A stretch of DNA of 64,000 nucleotides from Vibrio hippocampi. Lineage in GTDB: Bacteria; Pseudomonadota; Gammaproteobacteria; Enterobacterales; Vibrionaceae. The first letter of the stretch is position 1. Each line of letters begins with the position of its first letter. Shown here in pieces: positions 9,156-17,823 of the stretch. A program made the translations under genes and the position numbers. Below the pieces are notes generated by a model that ran no database searches, was not told the DNA's origin, and saw only the letters and a program-made list of their open reading frames with translations. The stretch lies in the NCBI RefSeq assembly GCF_921292975.1, contig NZ_CAKLCM010000002.1:434001-498000 (forward strand). Direction: 5' to 3'.

Positions 9156-9205
9156 TTTGTATAGTACATATTATTGACGATTCTCCTTTTTTGCTTGATG
9201 TTAAT

Positions 9206-9217
9206 ATAAACGTTTAA
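9206..9217. promoter_or_regulatory. LacI-type operator upstream of the first glucanase gene
   Basis: TATAAACGTTTAA shares the AAACGTTT core (9208-9215) with the other sites and lies about 35 bases before the gene start at 9251. An additional outer pair GCTTGAT (9193-9199) and ATCAAGC (9217-9223) surrounds it but is not concentric. Confidence 0.6.
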
Positions 9218-9250
9218 TCAAGCCCCTTTTAATTTTATGATTTGGAATTG

Positions 9251-10594
9251 ATGATGAATAATAAGAAATATGCTTTTGCTACCGCATTGATAGGTTTCAG
9301 TGCGAGCGCCTTTGCCAATGACATTGTTTTAAATGAACTGACGATTAGAGATCATTTGTACCCTGATAACTTTAAGTCTGAACTCAACAACAATCTGAAC
9401 TTTTTCCGCGATGGTGTAGGTGTGGACCCAGTTTCTAAAGTCCCTTTTGACACCGTCTCTATTGTTGATGGTGAAGTTGTCCCTTTTTACTATGTAAACA
9501 CCACCGAGATCGGTTTGTATCTCAACATTTTGGTTGAGGTGGAAAAAGCGGGTAATGCCGATGCACTGACAAGAATTGCCGAAGTGCTTGATGTTCTAGA
9601 AGAAACACCAACCTGGAAAGGGCTGTACTTTTGGCCATACGACATTGTTGATGGAAAACTGCAGCCAACCATAGAAGGTATTGTACCGGCTGTTGATAAT
9701 GCCAATTTAGCATTTTCGCTTGTTGGGGTAGCGGGTGCATATCTTGATTCAACCTCGCCAGAGAAACAAGCTATTGTCGCAAGAATAGAAACCATCCTAG
9801 AAGGGCAAATTGATGGTTGGATTTCTATTTATGACAAAAACCGAGGTCTGTTGAATGCGGGTTGGAGCACTAAAGACGATGCGGCATTACCCTACTTTAT
9901 TGACAGAAAAGCAAATGAAAGCCGTTTGGCTCCGCTATGGGCTGCACTAATTACTCGTGATCAAGGTGCAAACGCAATACCGACTAGTGCCTTCGATGAT
10001 ATGGAGCTATATACGCACTCATATACTTTCAATGGTAAAGAATACAATCCAATGCTGACTTGGAATGGTACTTACTTCCAAGGCATGTTGCCTTCTATTT
10101 GGATGAATGAAAGAGAACTCATGCCTGACTACAGCTTGGTTGAAGACATGACGTTTGCTCAGATGGTCTATGCGGCGAAGCACAATATACCTTTACTTTC
10201 ATCATCGGCAACCGTTGATGATGGGTACTCTGAATTTGGTGTTCCTTATCTTTCAGAGAGTACCGTTATGTTTAACAATGAGATGCCTCCTGGAGATACA
10301 GGAACGCCTCATGCGACGGCACTATCTTATATTGTTAGTCCTGAAACATCGATACAAGCTCTAAAAGCGCTGAAAGCTTACTACCCAAATATTGAAAGCG
10401 AATTTGGTTGGTATGACGCTGTTAATACTGAAGGTCGCATGTCGACCAAAATACTTTCTCTCGATCAGGGCATGTTTGTTGGGGCGTTTGTTGCTGGCGA
10501 GATCAATGCCGATGTGCAAACTTACTTGGAAGCACGTGGCTACATGGATGATGTAAGAGACATGTATCGCAGCTTTGTTCCGAATAACCAGTAA
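9251..10594 (+). CDS. Secreted endo-beta-1,2-glucanase-like protein (GH144-related fold), paralogue 1
   Basis: ATG 9251 (or 9254) gives about 447 residues with a Sec signal peptide cut near SASAFA-ND. The body matches, by motif order, the alpha/alpha-barrel of the glucoamylase-like/GH144 group: a DNANLAFSLVGVAGAYLD helix, RKANESRLAPLWAA (compare ASEARLA), LTWNGTYFQGMLPSIWM, DDGYSEFGVPYLSES, GTPHATALSYIVSPE and the C-terminal EFGWYDAVN...LSLDQGMFVGAF. Those enzymes cut beta-1,2-glucan internally. The protein is about 40 percent alike by eye to the lipoprotein at 11711-13087. The GH94 1,2-beta-oligoglucan phosphorylase and GH3 enzyme in the same locus support a beta-1,2-glucan substrate. Similarity to GH144 itself looks distant, so it may belong to one of the newer related families or to none yet defined. 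Confidence 0.65.
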   Translation: MMNNKKYAFATALIGFSASAFANDIVLNELTIRDHLYPDNFKSELNNNLNFFRDGVGVDPVSKVPFDTVSIVDGEVVPFYYVNTTEIGLYLNILVEVEKAGNADALTRIAEVLDVLEETPTWKGLYFWPYDIVDGKLQPTIEGIVPAVDNANLAFSLVGVAGAYLDSTSPEKQAIVARIETILEGQIDGWISIYDKNRGLLNAGWSTKDDAALPYFIDRKANESRLAPLWAALITRDQGANAIPTSAFDDMELYTHSYTFNGKEYNPMLTWNGTYFQGMLPSIWMNERELMPDYSLVEDMTFAQMVYAAKHNIPLLSSSATVDDGYSEFGVPYLSESTVMFNNEMPPGDTGTPHATALSYIVSPETSIQALKALKAYYPNIESEFGWYDAVNTEGRMSTKILSLDQGMFVGAFVAGEINADVQTYLEARGYMDDVRDMYRSFVPNNQ

Positions 10595-10611
10595 CCGTGG
10601 GGGGTTAGAAC

Positions 10612-11655
10612 ATGAATAAATTCTCTACGGCATTATGGGTCAGCCTAGCTTTATTCTCTACAAATGCGCTCAGTAGTGATGAAACGAAGGCAAAGGTATG
10701 GGATGACATCTCTTTACCGGGATACGGCAGCGTTAAAGCTAAGCCGGGAATGTGGGATGGTATTGAACTACCGGGTCACGGATTAGTGGCTGGTGAGCAA
10801 CTAGAACTTCCGAAACTCGATGAATCTTTGCGAGATATTGGTGGCTTTGGTGAGGTACTTATGGCTTCAGATTCGGGTGGAGCGACTCCCAAACGAACAC
10901 GTATGCTGACCGGGTATGAGTACGAAGAATACGTCTATAAGAATGCGCCAAGCCAGCTTTTTCAGACGTTTATTTTTGCTGATGGTTCAACCAAAATCAG
11001 TGAGCACTTTCGACTTGCCTACGTAATCAAGGAGACGCATCGATACCGAGGAAAAGATAAAGTATCAGAGGGTAACGCGTTACTCACCACTGAGTTTATG
11101 CCTCGTTATGAAAAGTGGGTGAATGAGCATTTCAATTACGCCATCGAGCTAGGCTATGAAAAAGTGTCTGGCTTCCTAGAGAGTAGTCGGTACCAGATCA
11201 CACCAGAACTAAATTTTTCATATGGAAAGCACTTTTTGCACCTCAACCTAGAATCTGGTTACTGGGATGAAGAAAAGTCGATGTTTTATGAAACAGAGCC
11301 TTTGTATGTATATCGCTTTAATGACTGGATCAATGTAGGCGGTAAGTTTTTGTATCATGAGGATAAAACGGATTTTGCTTGGACAGAAATCGCTATAAAA
11401 CCGTTAGTTCAGTTCCGCTTTGATAACAATGTGTACCTTGAGCTTCGTTATGAAAAAGGCGAAACGGAAATCTATGATGGGACGGGCTACGATTACAACA
11501 ATTATGCTTTGTACTCAGAAATCCCCATCAACTCAAGTATGAGTCTATTAGCGGATCTCGCTTATCGAGACCACAAGCAGAGAAACGGTAATGAATACAC
11601 TTGGGGTGATAAAGAAGGTGTGTTTGCCAAAGTTGGCATCATTTGGAACTTCTAA
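10612..11655 (+). CDS. Outer-membrane oligosaccharide porin (OmpG/KdgM-like)
   Basis: This 347-residue protein has a signal peptide (cut near NALSS-DE), an N-terminal extension of about 80 residues and a C-terminal beta-barrel of about 245 residues with alternating aromatic strands, ending in WNF, the terminal aromatic expected for BAM-dependent insertion. The barrel size fits 12-14 strands, as in KdgM or OmpG monomeric porins that pass oligosaccharides. The extension contains a short internal repeat: VWDDISLPGYGSV and MWDGIELPGHGLV. The gene lies 17 bases after the first glucanase-like gene and before the second, so it probably admits beta-1,2-gluco-oligosaccharides to the periplasm. The locus has no TonB-dependent receptor, so this is the only outer-membrane entry route seen. 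Confidence 0.75.
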   Translation: MNKFSTALWVSLALFSTNALSSDETKAKVWDDISLPGYGSVKAKPGMWDGIELPGHGLVAGEQLELPKLDESLRDIGGFGEVLMASDSGGATPKRTRMLTGYEYEEYVYKNAPSQLFQTFIFADGSTKISEHFRLAYVIKETHRYRGKDKVSEGNALLTTEFMPRYEKWVNEHFNYAIELGYEKVSGFLESSRYQITPELNFSYGKHFLHLNLESGYWDEEKSMFYETEPLYVYRFNDWINVGGKFLYHEDKTDFAWTEIAIKPLVQFRFDNNVYLELRYEKGETEIYDGTGYDYNNYALYSEIPINSSMSLLADLAYRDHKQRNGNEYTWGDKEGVFAKVGIIWNF

Positions 11656-11675
11656 ATAATTATCCGAGATATGAC

Positions 11676-11693
11676 AAAGCCCTTCGGGGCTTT
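11676..11693 (+). terminator. Intrinsic terminator inside the glucan operon
   Basis: AAAGCCC, TTCG tetraloop, GGGCTTT followed by T. It lies between the porin and the lipoprotein glucanase gene, so it probably causes partial termination and a drop in downstream expression. Confidence 0.75.
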
Positions 11694-11710
11694 TACTTAG
11701 TGAGGCTCCT

Positions 11711-13087
11711 ATGAATTTTAAACTCTTATCTCTTATCACCTTATCGGCTGCTATCTTGACAGGGTGCAATAGTGGTGGAGGTAGCAATAATGATGACTCG
11801 ACACCCCCAACTGTCCCTGAAGAAGATGTGATCACTCAAATTAGAATCGAATCGAAATACTATCCCACGGGGTTTGAACAGTCGTTGCAAGACAATATGG
11901 ATTACTTTATCGATGGTGTTGGGGTTTCAACTTCTGCCCATATTCCTTTTGATCATGTTTTGGTCAATGATGGTGAGATAACCCCTTCGACTTACACCAA
12001 TATATCGACGATTGCCTTGTATATAAATGTACTGATTCAAATGGTTGAGTTTGGTGATGAGGCTGCTATTACTCGTTTAAGTACCGTACTAAGTACATTA
12101 GAAAACGCCCCAAAATGGAATGGTCTTTTTTACTGGCTATATCAGATAGAGGGGGACGCTCTAACCATTGATGATAGTGCCATCGCATCGGCGGTAGACA
12201 ATGGCATCATGTCTTTTACCTTAGCGGGTCTATACGGTGCGCTCAACAACCATACTGATGAACGCTTGAACCAACTGTCTCTTAGAGCTGAAGCTTTATT
12301 GAATGAACAAGTTACAGGTTGGTCAGTGCTATATGACCCTATCCAAGGTTATCTAAGGGCTGGGTGGGACAAAAATGCCTTTGCGTACCTTCCTTATTAT
12401 TTGGATCGCAAAGCTAATGAAAGCCGGTTAGCCACACTCTGGGCAGTCATGGTGACGAATGGCCAAGTTCCGAGCACCGCTTTTACCGATATGACATTGG
12501 TGAGAGGAGAGGTCTCAAATGCGGGACTCAGTGTCACGCCGATGCTCACTTGGGATGGCTCGTATTTCCAAGCGACTTTACCAGCACTATGGCTTGATGA
12601 GTCGTCATTGATGCCCAGTTATGAAATGGTAGAAGAGTTTACTCAAGTACATCTTCAATATGCCGATGAACACAACATCCCCTTTGTCTCAGCCTCTTCA
12701 ACTATAGATGATGGGTATGCAGCATTTGGACTCGAATCGGTTTCTGAGAGCCATAGAAAATACAGCAACTCAATTGAAACAGGTACCACTGGCACTCCCC
12801 ATGCTTTGGCTCTGTATTATATGCTTTCACCTACCGATGCAATACAACGTTTAAACCAATTGATACTGACTTATCCTCAAATTGAAACGTCGGCTGGTTG
12901 GGCTGATGCTATAGACAGTTCAGGTCAAGTATCAAGTAAAGTGATTGGCTTAGATCAAGGGATGTTTGTGGGAGCATTCTTCGCAGATTCAGTGCGTGAG
13001 CATGTTGCTGCATACATTGATTTTAAAGGGCAAACATCAACATTACAGACCCTTTACTCCACTTTTGTCGCCGATGAAATATTGTAA
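11711..13087 (+). CDS. Endo-beta-1,2-glucanase-like lipoprotein, paralogue 2
   Basis: This 458-residue protein is the lipid-anchored counterpart of 9251-10594. Its signal ends in AAILTGC with lipidated Cys19, followed by a low-complexity NSGGGSNNDDSTPPT linker. The catalytic-type body repeats the same motif series: AVDNGIMSFTLAGLYGALN, DRKANESRLATLWAVM, LTWDGSYFQATLPALWL, DDGYAAFGLESVSES, GTPHALALYYMLSP and the final LDQGMFVGAFFADSV. A surface or periplasmic-face outer-membrane location is expected, giving division of labour with the soluble paralogue. The start ATG at 11711 follows GTGAGG. The acid/base and nucleophile residues cannot be named from sequence alone; conserved carboxylates shared by both paralogues (for example in ANESRLA and DDGY) are candidates. 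Confidence 0.65.
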   Translation: MNFKLLSLITLSAAILTGCNSGGGSNNDDSTPPTVPEEDVITQIRIESKYYPTGFEQSLQDNMDYFIDGVGVSTSAHIPFDHVLVNDGEITPSTYTNISTIALYINVLIQMVEFGDEAAITRLSTVLSTLENAPKWNGLFYWLYQIEGDALTIDDSAIASAVDNGIMSFTLAGLYGALNNHTDERLNQLSLRAEALLNEQVTGWSVLYDPIQGYLRAGWDKNAFAYLPYYLDRKANESRLATLWAVMVTNGQVPSTAFTDMTLVRGEVSNAGLSVTPMLTWDGSYFQATLPALWLDESSLMPSYEMVEEFTQVHLQYADEHNIPFVSASSTIDDGYAAFGLESVSESHRKYSNSIETGTTGTPHALALYYMLSPTDAIQRLNQLILTYPQIETSAGWADAIDSSGQVSSKVIGLDQGMFVGAFFADSVREHVAAYIDFKGQTSTLQTLYSTFVADEIL

Positions 13088-13176
13088 TATTTCATCGTAG
13101 AAGACAGAGATCACGAAACGAAAAACTATCGAAATGAATTCATTGCTTTGAATTATCGGTATCGTTATTATTTTTG

Positions 13177-13189
13177 TTGAAACGTTTAA
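13177..13189. promoter_or_regulatory. LacI-type operator upstream of the ABC ATPase gene
   Basis: TTGAAACGTTTAA, centre CG at 13183-13184, 30 bases before the ATPase start. It suggests a separate regulated promoter for the ATPase-phosphorylase unit. Confidence 0.6.
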
Positions 13190-13218
13190 CCCTCGCTTGA
13201 GATAGGAAGTTATAGCCC

Positions 13219-14334
13219 ATGGCAAAGGTCACTCTAGAAGGCATTAACAAGGTTTACGACAATGGCTATCATGCGATTCATGATGTCAGCTTAGACATTA
13301 AAGATGGTGAGTTTATGGTACTCGTTGGTCCATCTGGTTGTGCCAAATCAACAATGCTAAGAATGGTTGCAGGTCTTGAAAGTATTACAAGCGGTCAACT
13401 ATTTATTGGTGATAAGGTGTGCAATGATTTGCCTCCGAAAGACCGTGGAATCGCAATGGTTTTCCAAAATTATGCGCTTTACCCGCATATGACCACCTAT
13501 GAGAATATGGCCTTTGGCTTAGAAACGGCAAAGAAATCGAAGCAAGAAATCGAACGACGAGTATCAGAAGCCGCCGAGCTATTAGAGATCACTGAGTTGC
13601 TTAACAGCAAACCCAACCAAATGTCGGGTGGGCAATGTCAGCGTGTGGCTTTAGGTCGGGCAATGGTAAGGAAGCCAGAGGTTTTTCTATTTGATGAACC
13701 GCTTTCAAATCTTGATGCCAAATTACGTGTTTCTATGCGTATGCGAATTACTCGCCTACATAAACAGCTTCAAGAGTCTGGCAGCCCTGCGACTATGGTT
13801 TATGTTACCCATGATCAAGTGGAAGCCATGACAATGGGAGACAGGGTGTGCATCTTGAATAAAGGGCATATCATGCAAGTGGATACACCAATGAATGTGT
13901 ACCACAATCCTAAAAATCGCTTTGTCGCTGAGTTTATCGGCTCGCCAGCAATGAACATGTTCGCTGGAAAAGTGAGTAAGTCTGAAGGCACCGTTGGCGT
14001 TGATTTCGGAGGGAAAGTTATTGAATTACCTCAAGAGCGTCATGCCCGTGCGGAGTTATGGGCTGATAAGAAGGTTCACGTAGGTATTCGTCCAGAACAT
14101 ATCGCTGTTCGATTAGAGAAAAGCCCTGCAACCTTGTCTGCGGAAGTAGAGGCTATCGAGGAGCTTGGTTCTGAAGTTTACGTCCACCTAAACGTTCTAG
14201 GGTGTCAGGTTATTTGCAAGCAGTCAGATCGTGAGCAGGTTCCTGCTGTCGGCTCTCGCTGCCATATCGAATTATTCATGGGTAATTGCCATCTGTTCGA
14301 TGATTCAACTGAAAAAAACATTTTCTATTCTTAA
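13219..14334 (+). CDS. MalK/UgpC-type sugar ABC transporter ATP-binding protein
   Basis: This 371-residue protein is the cytoplasmic ATPase for sugar import. The N-terminal nucleotide-binding domain has Walker A GPSGCAKST (37-45), the Q-loop in VFQNYALYPHM, signature SGGQCQRVALGRA (from 136), Walker B FLFDE (156-160) and the H-loop in YVTHDQVEAM. The C-terminal regulatory OB-fold (about 240-371) has the family HVGIRPEHI segment. Two residues depart from consensus: Ala42 replaces the last Walker A glycine and Cys140 replaces the usual Arg of SGGQRQR. It is separated from its permeases by the phosphorylase and lacI genes, but no other ATPase is present in the locus, so it likely energises the importer at 18875-21846. 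Confidence 0.9.
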   Translation: MAKVTLEGINKVYDNGYHAIHDVSLDIKDGEFMVLVGPSGCAKSTMLRMVAGLESITSGQLFIGDKVCNDLPPKDRGIAMVFQNYALYPHMTTYENMAFGLETAKKSKQEIERRVSEAAELLEITELLNSKPNQMSGGQCQRVALGRAMVRKPEVFLFDEPLSNLDAKLRVSMRMRITRLHKQLQESGSPATMVYVTHDQVEAMTMGDRVCILNKGHIMQVDTPMNVYHNPKNRFVAEFIGSPAMNMFAGKVSKSEGTVGVDFGGKVIELPQERHARAELWADKKVHVGIRPEHIAVRLEKSPATLSAEVEAIEELGSEVYVHLNVLGCQVICKQSDREQVPAVGSRCHIELFMGNCHLFDDSTEKNIFYS

Positions 14335-14360
14335 AATTCAGCGCTTGGAGATTTGTCGCG

Positions 14361-17300
14361 ATGCACCAATTTATTAATGAACCGACTTTGATCGTCGGTG
14401 ATAAAAAACTCAATATGACCTTTAGCCCAACGGGCGTGCTGTCTGCGATTCGCAGTGAAAAATTGATGGTATCTCTTTTTGATACACCGCTTAATGAACT
14501 GTCGATCAGCAATATCTATCTACGTACATTCGACCAGGATATTATTTCAGCAACCCCTTTGCTTTTTTTTAATGAAGAAATTGAAACGTTTAAGCAGAAG
14601 GGTGGCTCATTAGCCTGGAAGACCACTACTGATAAATATGAAGCGCTGGTATCGCTAAGAATTGTGGATAGTGCTTTTTTCTATGACGTAACAGTTAGCA
14701 ATATCGGCAGCCACGACCTGAGTTTTGATCTGGTCTATGGGCAAGATCTCGGATTGGCTGACGAGGGTGCAGTTAAAACCAATGAAGCGTACTGTTCGCA
14801 GTACTTAGATCACCAGATTCATCAGCTGGACGATTATGGGTTTACTGTATGTAGTCGGCAAAACCTGCCGCAAAGTGCAGGCAACCCAAGAATTCAGATA
14901 GGTTCGTTTTCTCCGGTTATTGGCTTTAGTACGGATGGTTACCAGTTCTTTGGTCAAGAATACAAAGTCACTGGCGAAGCCATGGCGCTGAAGAAGCACG
15001 AACTCGCGAATGAAAAATATCAGTATGAAATGGGTTATATTGCCCTTCAAACTGAGTCGGTCACACTCGCGCCAAACAATGATAGCGTTCAAACGTTTTA
15101 TGGCGTTGTGGAAAGCCACTGTGAAGAATCTAACCTCAAGCAACACATTGATATTTCGTCTATTCAGTCCATCTATGCTCGCGGTGAACATGCTGTCGAT
15201 TGTGATAATGCTCTGCCTTACAAACCACAAGGAAAAGCGCCTTACATTAAAGGTGAGAATTTAACTGAACATGAATTAAGTGAGCTTTTCGGTACAGAAC
15301 GTCGTTTCTCTGAGTCTAAAGATGGTGAACTGCTTTCATTTTTCTATGGTGATAGCCAATACGTAACGTTGGCCGCAAAAGAGCAACACATGGAGCGTAC
15401 AACAGGTCATGTAATTGCAACAGGCAACAATACCGATTATCAAGACTCAATTATGAGTGCGACCCACCATATCTTTGGTGTGTTTAATTCTCAGTTAACA
15501 CTGGGTAATACGTCATTCAACAAGCTACTTGGTGTATGTCGAAATCCTCTCAATCATTTTTCCAATGGAGGCCAACGTATTTGGATTAAGGAGGGGAATA
15601 CTTACCAAGCTTTAGGAATGCCTTCGGCTTACGAGGTAGGGACGAATTACTCTCGCTGGATTTACAAATACCTTAATGGTTTCATTGATGTCCGCTCATT
15701 TGCTGCTTCAGCTACACCAAATATTCAGCTAGAGATTGAAATTCGTGGTTTAGATACCGCGCTCGATATTGCTGTGTCGCATCAGCTTGTCTTTGGCAAT
15801 AACGAGTCAGATAGCGTTATTAGTGTGGCTCAAGGTGAAGATGGTCTCACCATTAAAGGTCGTAATGAGCTGATTGAAAAGTTTTCACCCGAGCTGAGTT
15901 TTAGCCTGTTACCAAGTTTAGAATTATCTGAGTGGGACATTATCTCTAACCCAGAGACAGGTTCGGTAGATTATCTAGTGCTCAAAGGGCTTGTACACGA
16001 TAAAGCACGGATCACCTTTGGTGGCGAATTGGCCGGGATCAACTCTAAAGGCCAATGTATAGAATTTAATGAAGAGACCGAAAAATGTGAGTCTCAACGC
16101 CTCAAGCTAACCAAGGGCTTTAAACTGCATTTTGAACACGATGAAATTAACAGCCAGCGTTTAAATGAGACAGTTCATTGGTTTACCCACAATGCGCTGG
16201 TTCACTATAGTACGCCGCATGGCTTAGAGCAGTATTCTGGCGCAGCATGGGGAACTCGAGATGTATCTCAGGGTCCATTCGAACTGTTTATGTCAATGCA
16301 AGAATATGGCAAAGCAAGAGACCTGCTCAAAGAGATTTATAGTCATCAGTATCAAGAAACAGGAACCTGGCCTCAGTGGTTCATGTTCGATCAATATGCC
16401 CAGATTCAACAAGAAGATGCCCATGGCGATATCATTGTTTGGCCTTTAAAAGCTCTAGGTGAATACCTAGCAGTCACAAGTGATTTCAGCTTACTTGATG
16501 AGATGCTTCCATATACGTTGGCGAAAGAAGAGTTTGCTAAGAGCGATGATCATTATTCACTCTTCAGTCATGTTGAACGTCAAATTCAGCACATCATTGA
16601 TAATCTCGTTCCGGGGACGTCATTGTCTTGCTATGGAGACGGTGACTGGGATGACACATTGCAACCTGCCAATCAATCTCTGCGTGAAAACATGGTCAGT
16701 GGCTGGACGATCCCTCTTACGCTGCAAGCGTTGAAAGGAATGGCGCGAGTCTTAAAAGATGTGACTAAGTTTAATCATTTCAGTGATGAGTTAACAAAAC
16801 TTGCAACTGATATGGAGCAGGACTATCACCACTACCTCATCAAAGATGAGGTGATTGCTGGTTTCATCCATTTTGCTCGAGATGGGCAAGGTGAAGTTGA
16901 AGAAGTGGAGTACCTTCTTCACCCATCAGACAAAAATACGGGTATTAAATATCGCTTATTACCAGCCAGTCGCTCTATCATTTCCGAAACGTTCACACCA
17001 GAAATGGCACATGAACATATGACGATGATTAAAGAGCATTTAGTGCACCCAGATGGGGTACGACTGATGGATCGAATGGCGGAATACAAAGCAGGCAAAC
17101 AAACCTACTTTAAACGCGCCGAGCTTGCAGCAAACTTAGGCCGTGAGGTTGGGTTGCAATATTGTCACGCTCACATTCGCTTTATTGAAGCGCTGTGTAA
17201 ATTAGGTGATGCGGAAGCCGTATTCGACAACTTGTACAAAATTATCCCTGTGGGGATTCAAGATATTGTGCCTAATGCAGAGATTAGACAGTCGAACGCG

Positions 17301-17735
17301 TATTTCTCAAGCTCTGATGCGAAATTCAATGACCGTTATTCTGCTTACGATAACTTCGACAAAGTTAAAGCAGGCGAAGTCTCGGTGAAAGGAGGCTGGC
17401 GTATTTACTCTAGCGGTCCTGGCATTTACTTAAATCAACTGATCAGCAATGTGTTTGGCTTGCGATTCGAACGTGGAAACTTAGTGCTCGATCCGATTGT
17501 TTCGTCGCGACTCGGTACCGTTTCAATGGACTATGAAGTTGAAGGTAAAGCCGTAAAAGTGGTCATTGAATCAATAGAGGGTCAATACACACCTAAAACC
17601 ATTCAACTGAATGGGGTAGATGTTCCTTTTGAGCTCCAATCGAATCGCTATCGTACGGGTGGCGCGGTGATTGAATCTAACTACCTGAAAAACAAGCTTA
17701 ATGATTCAGGTAATATTCTGAAAGTAACACTATAG
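14361..17735 (+). CDS. GH94 1,2-beta-oligoglucan phosphorylase (sophoro-oligosaccharide phosphorylase)
   Basis: At 1124 residues with no signal peptide, this is a cytoplasmic GH94-type phosphorylase. The length fits the 1,2-beta-oligoglucan phosphorylase branch (about 1100 residues; Listeria innocua enzyme), which is longer than cellobiose phosphorylase (about 800). The GH94-type motif GDGDWDDTLQP lies at residues 759-769, with the general acid among its aspartates. The (alpha/alpha)6 barrel region runs from about 590 (WFTHNALVHYSTPHGLEQYS) to about 980, with GAAWGTRDVSQGP and WPQWFMFDQY. The enzyme splits beta-1,2-glucans with phosphate into glucose-1-phosphate and a shortened oligomer. It follows the ATPase by 26 bases and starts after GGAG. 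A perfect operator-like palindrome lies inside the gene at 14581. Substrate assignment rests on length, motifs and the neighbouring GH3 and ABC genes. Confidence 0.85.
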   Translation: MHQFINEPTLIVGDKKLNMTFSPTGVLSAIRSEKLMVSLFDTPLNELSISNIYLRTFDQDIISATPLLFFNEEIETFKQKGGSLAWKTTTDKYEALVSLRIVDSAFFYDVTVSNIGSHDLSFDLVYGQDLGLADEGAVKTNEAYCSQYLDHQIHQLDDYGFTVCSRQNLPQSAGNPRIQIGSFSPVIGFSTDGYQFFGQEYKVTGEAMALKKHELANEKYQYEMGYIALQTESVTLAPNNDSVQTFYGVVESHCEESNLKQHIDISSIQSIYARGEHAVDCDNALPYKPQGKAPYIKGENLTEHELSELFGTERRFSESKDGELLSFFYGDSQYVTLAAKEQHMERTTGHVIATGNNTDYQDSIMSATHHIFGVFNSQLTLGNTSFNKLLGVCRNPLNHFSNGGQRIWIKEGNTYQALGMPSAYEVGTNYSRWIYKYLNGFIDVRSFAASATPNIQLEIEIRGLDTALDIAVSHQLVFGNNESDSVISVAQGEDGLTIKGRNELIEKFSPELSFSLLPSLELSEWDIISNPETGSVDYLVLKGLVHDKARITFGGELAGINSKGQCIEFNEETEKCESQRLKLTKGFKLHFEHDEINSQRLNETVHWFTHNALVHYSTPHGLEQYSGAAWGTRDVSQGPFELFMSMQEYGKARDLLKEIYSHQYQETGTWPQWFMFDQYAQIQQEDAHGDIIVWPLKALGEYLAVTSDFSLLDEMLPYTLAKEEFAKSDDHYSLFSHVERQIQHIIDNLVPGTSLSCYGDGDWDDTLQPANQSLRENMVSGWTIPLTLQALKGMARVLKDVTKFNHFSDELTKLATDMEQDYHHYLIKDEVIAGFIHFARDGQGEVEEVEYLLHPSDKNTGIKYRLLPASRSIISETFTPEMAHEHMTMIKEHLVHPDGVRLMDRMAEYKAGKQTYFKRAELAANLGREVGLQYCHAHIRFIEALCKLGDAEAVFDNLYKIIPVGIQDIVPNAEIRQSNAYFSSSDAKFNDRYSAYDNFDKVKAGEVSVKGGWRIYSSGPGIYLNQLISNVFGLRFERGNLVLDPIVSSRLGTVSMDYEVEGKAVKVVIESIEGQYTPKTIQLNGVDVPFELQSNRYRTGGAVIESNYLKNKLNDSGNILKVTL
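14581..14593. promoter_or_regulatory. Intragenic operator-like palindrome in the phosphorylase gene
   Basis: TTGAAACGTTTAA is identical over 13 bases to the operator at 13177-13189 but lies about 220 bases inside the phosphorylase coding region (codons for IETFK). A second AAACGTTT is at 15091-15098. LacI-family proteins can loop between or block at such sites; function is inferred. Confidence 0.45.
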
Positions 17736-17740
17736 CCGAA

Positions 17741-17769
17741 GATGTTAACCCGGTAACCGGGTTAACATC
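17741..17769. terminator. Perfect hairpin after the phosphorylase gene
   Basis: GATGTTAACCCGGT (17741-17754) and ACCGGGTTAACATC (17756-17769) are perfect complements around a single base. It begins 6 bases after the stop codon. No T-run follows, so it may act as a 3' stabilising stem or a factor-assisted terminator. Confidence 0.6.
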
Positions 17770-17823
17770 ATGTATTTCAACTTTGGTTGGGTATTAATTG
17801 TTGCTTATTGCACATTCTTGGTA

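Noticed and set aside
14805..15230. 141-codon minus-strand frame
   Set aside because: Lies wholly inside the GH94 coding region; composition is typical of an antisense shadow.
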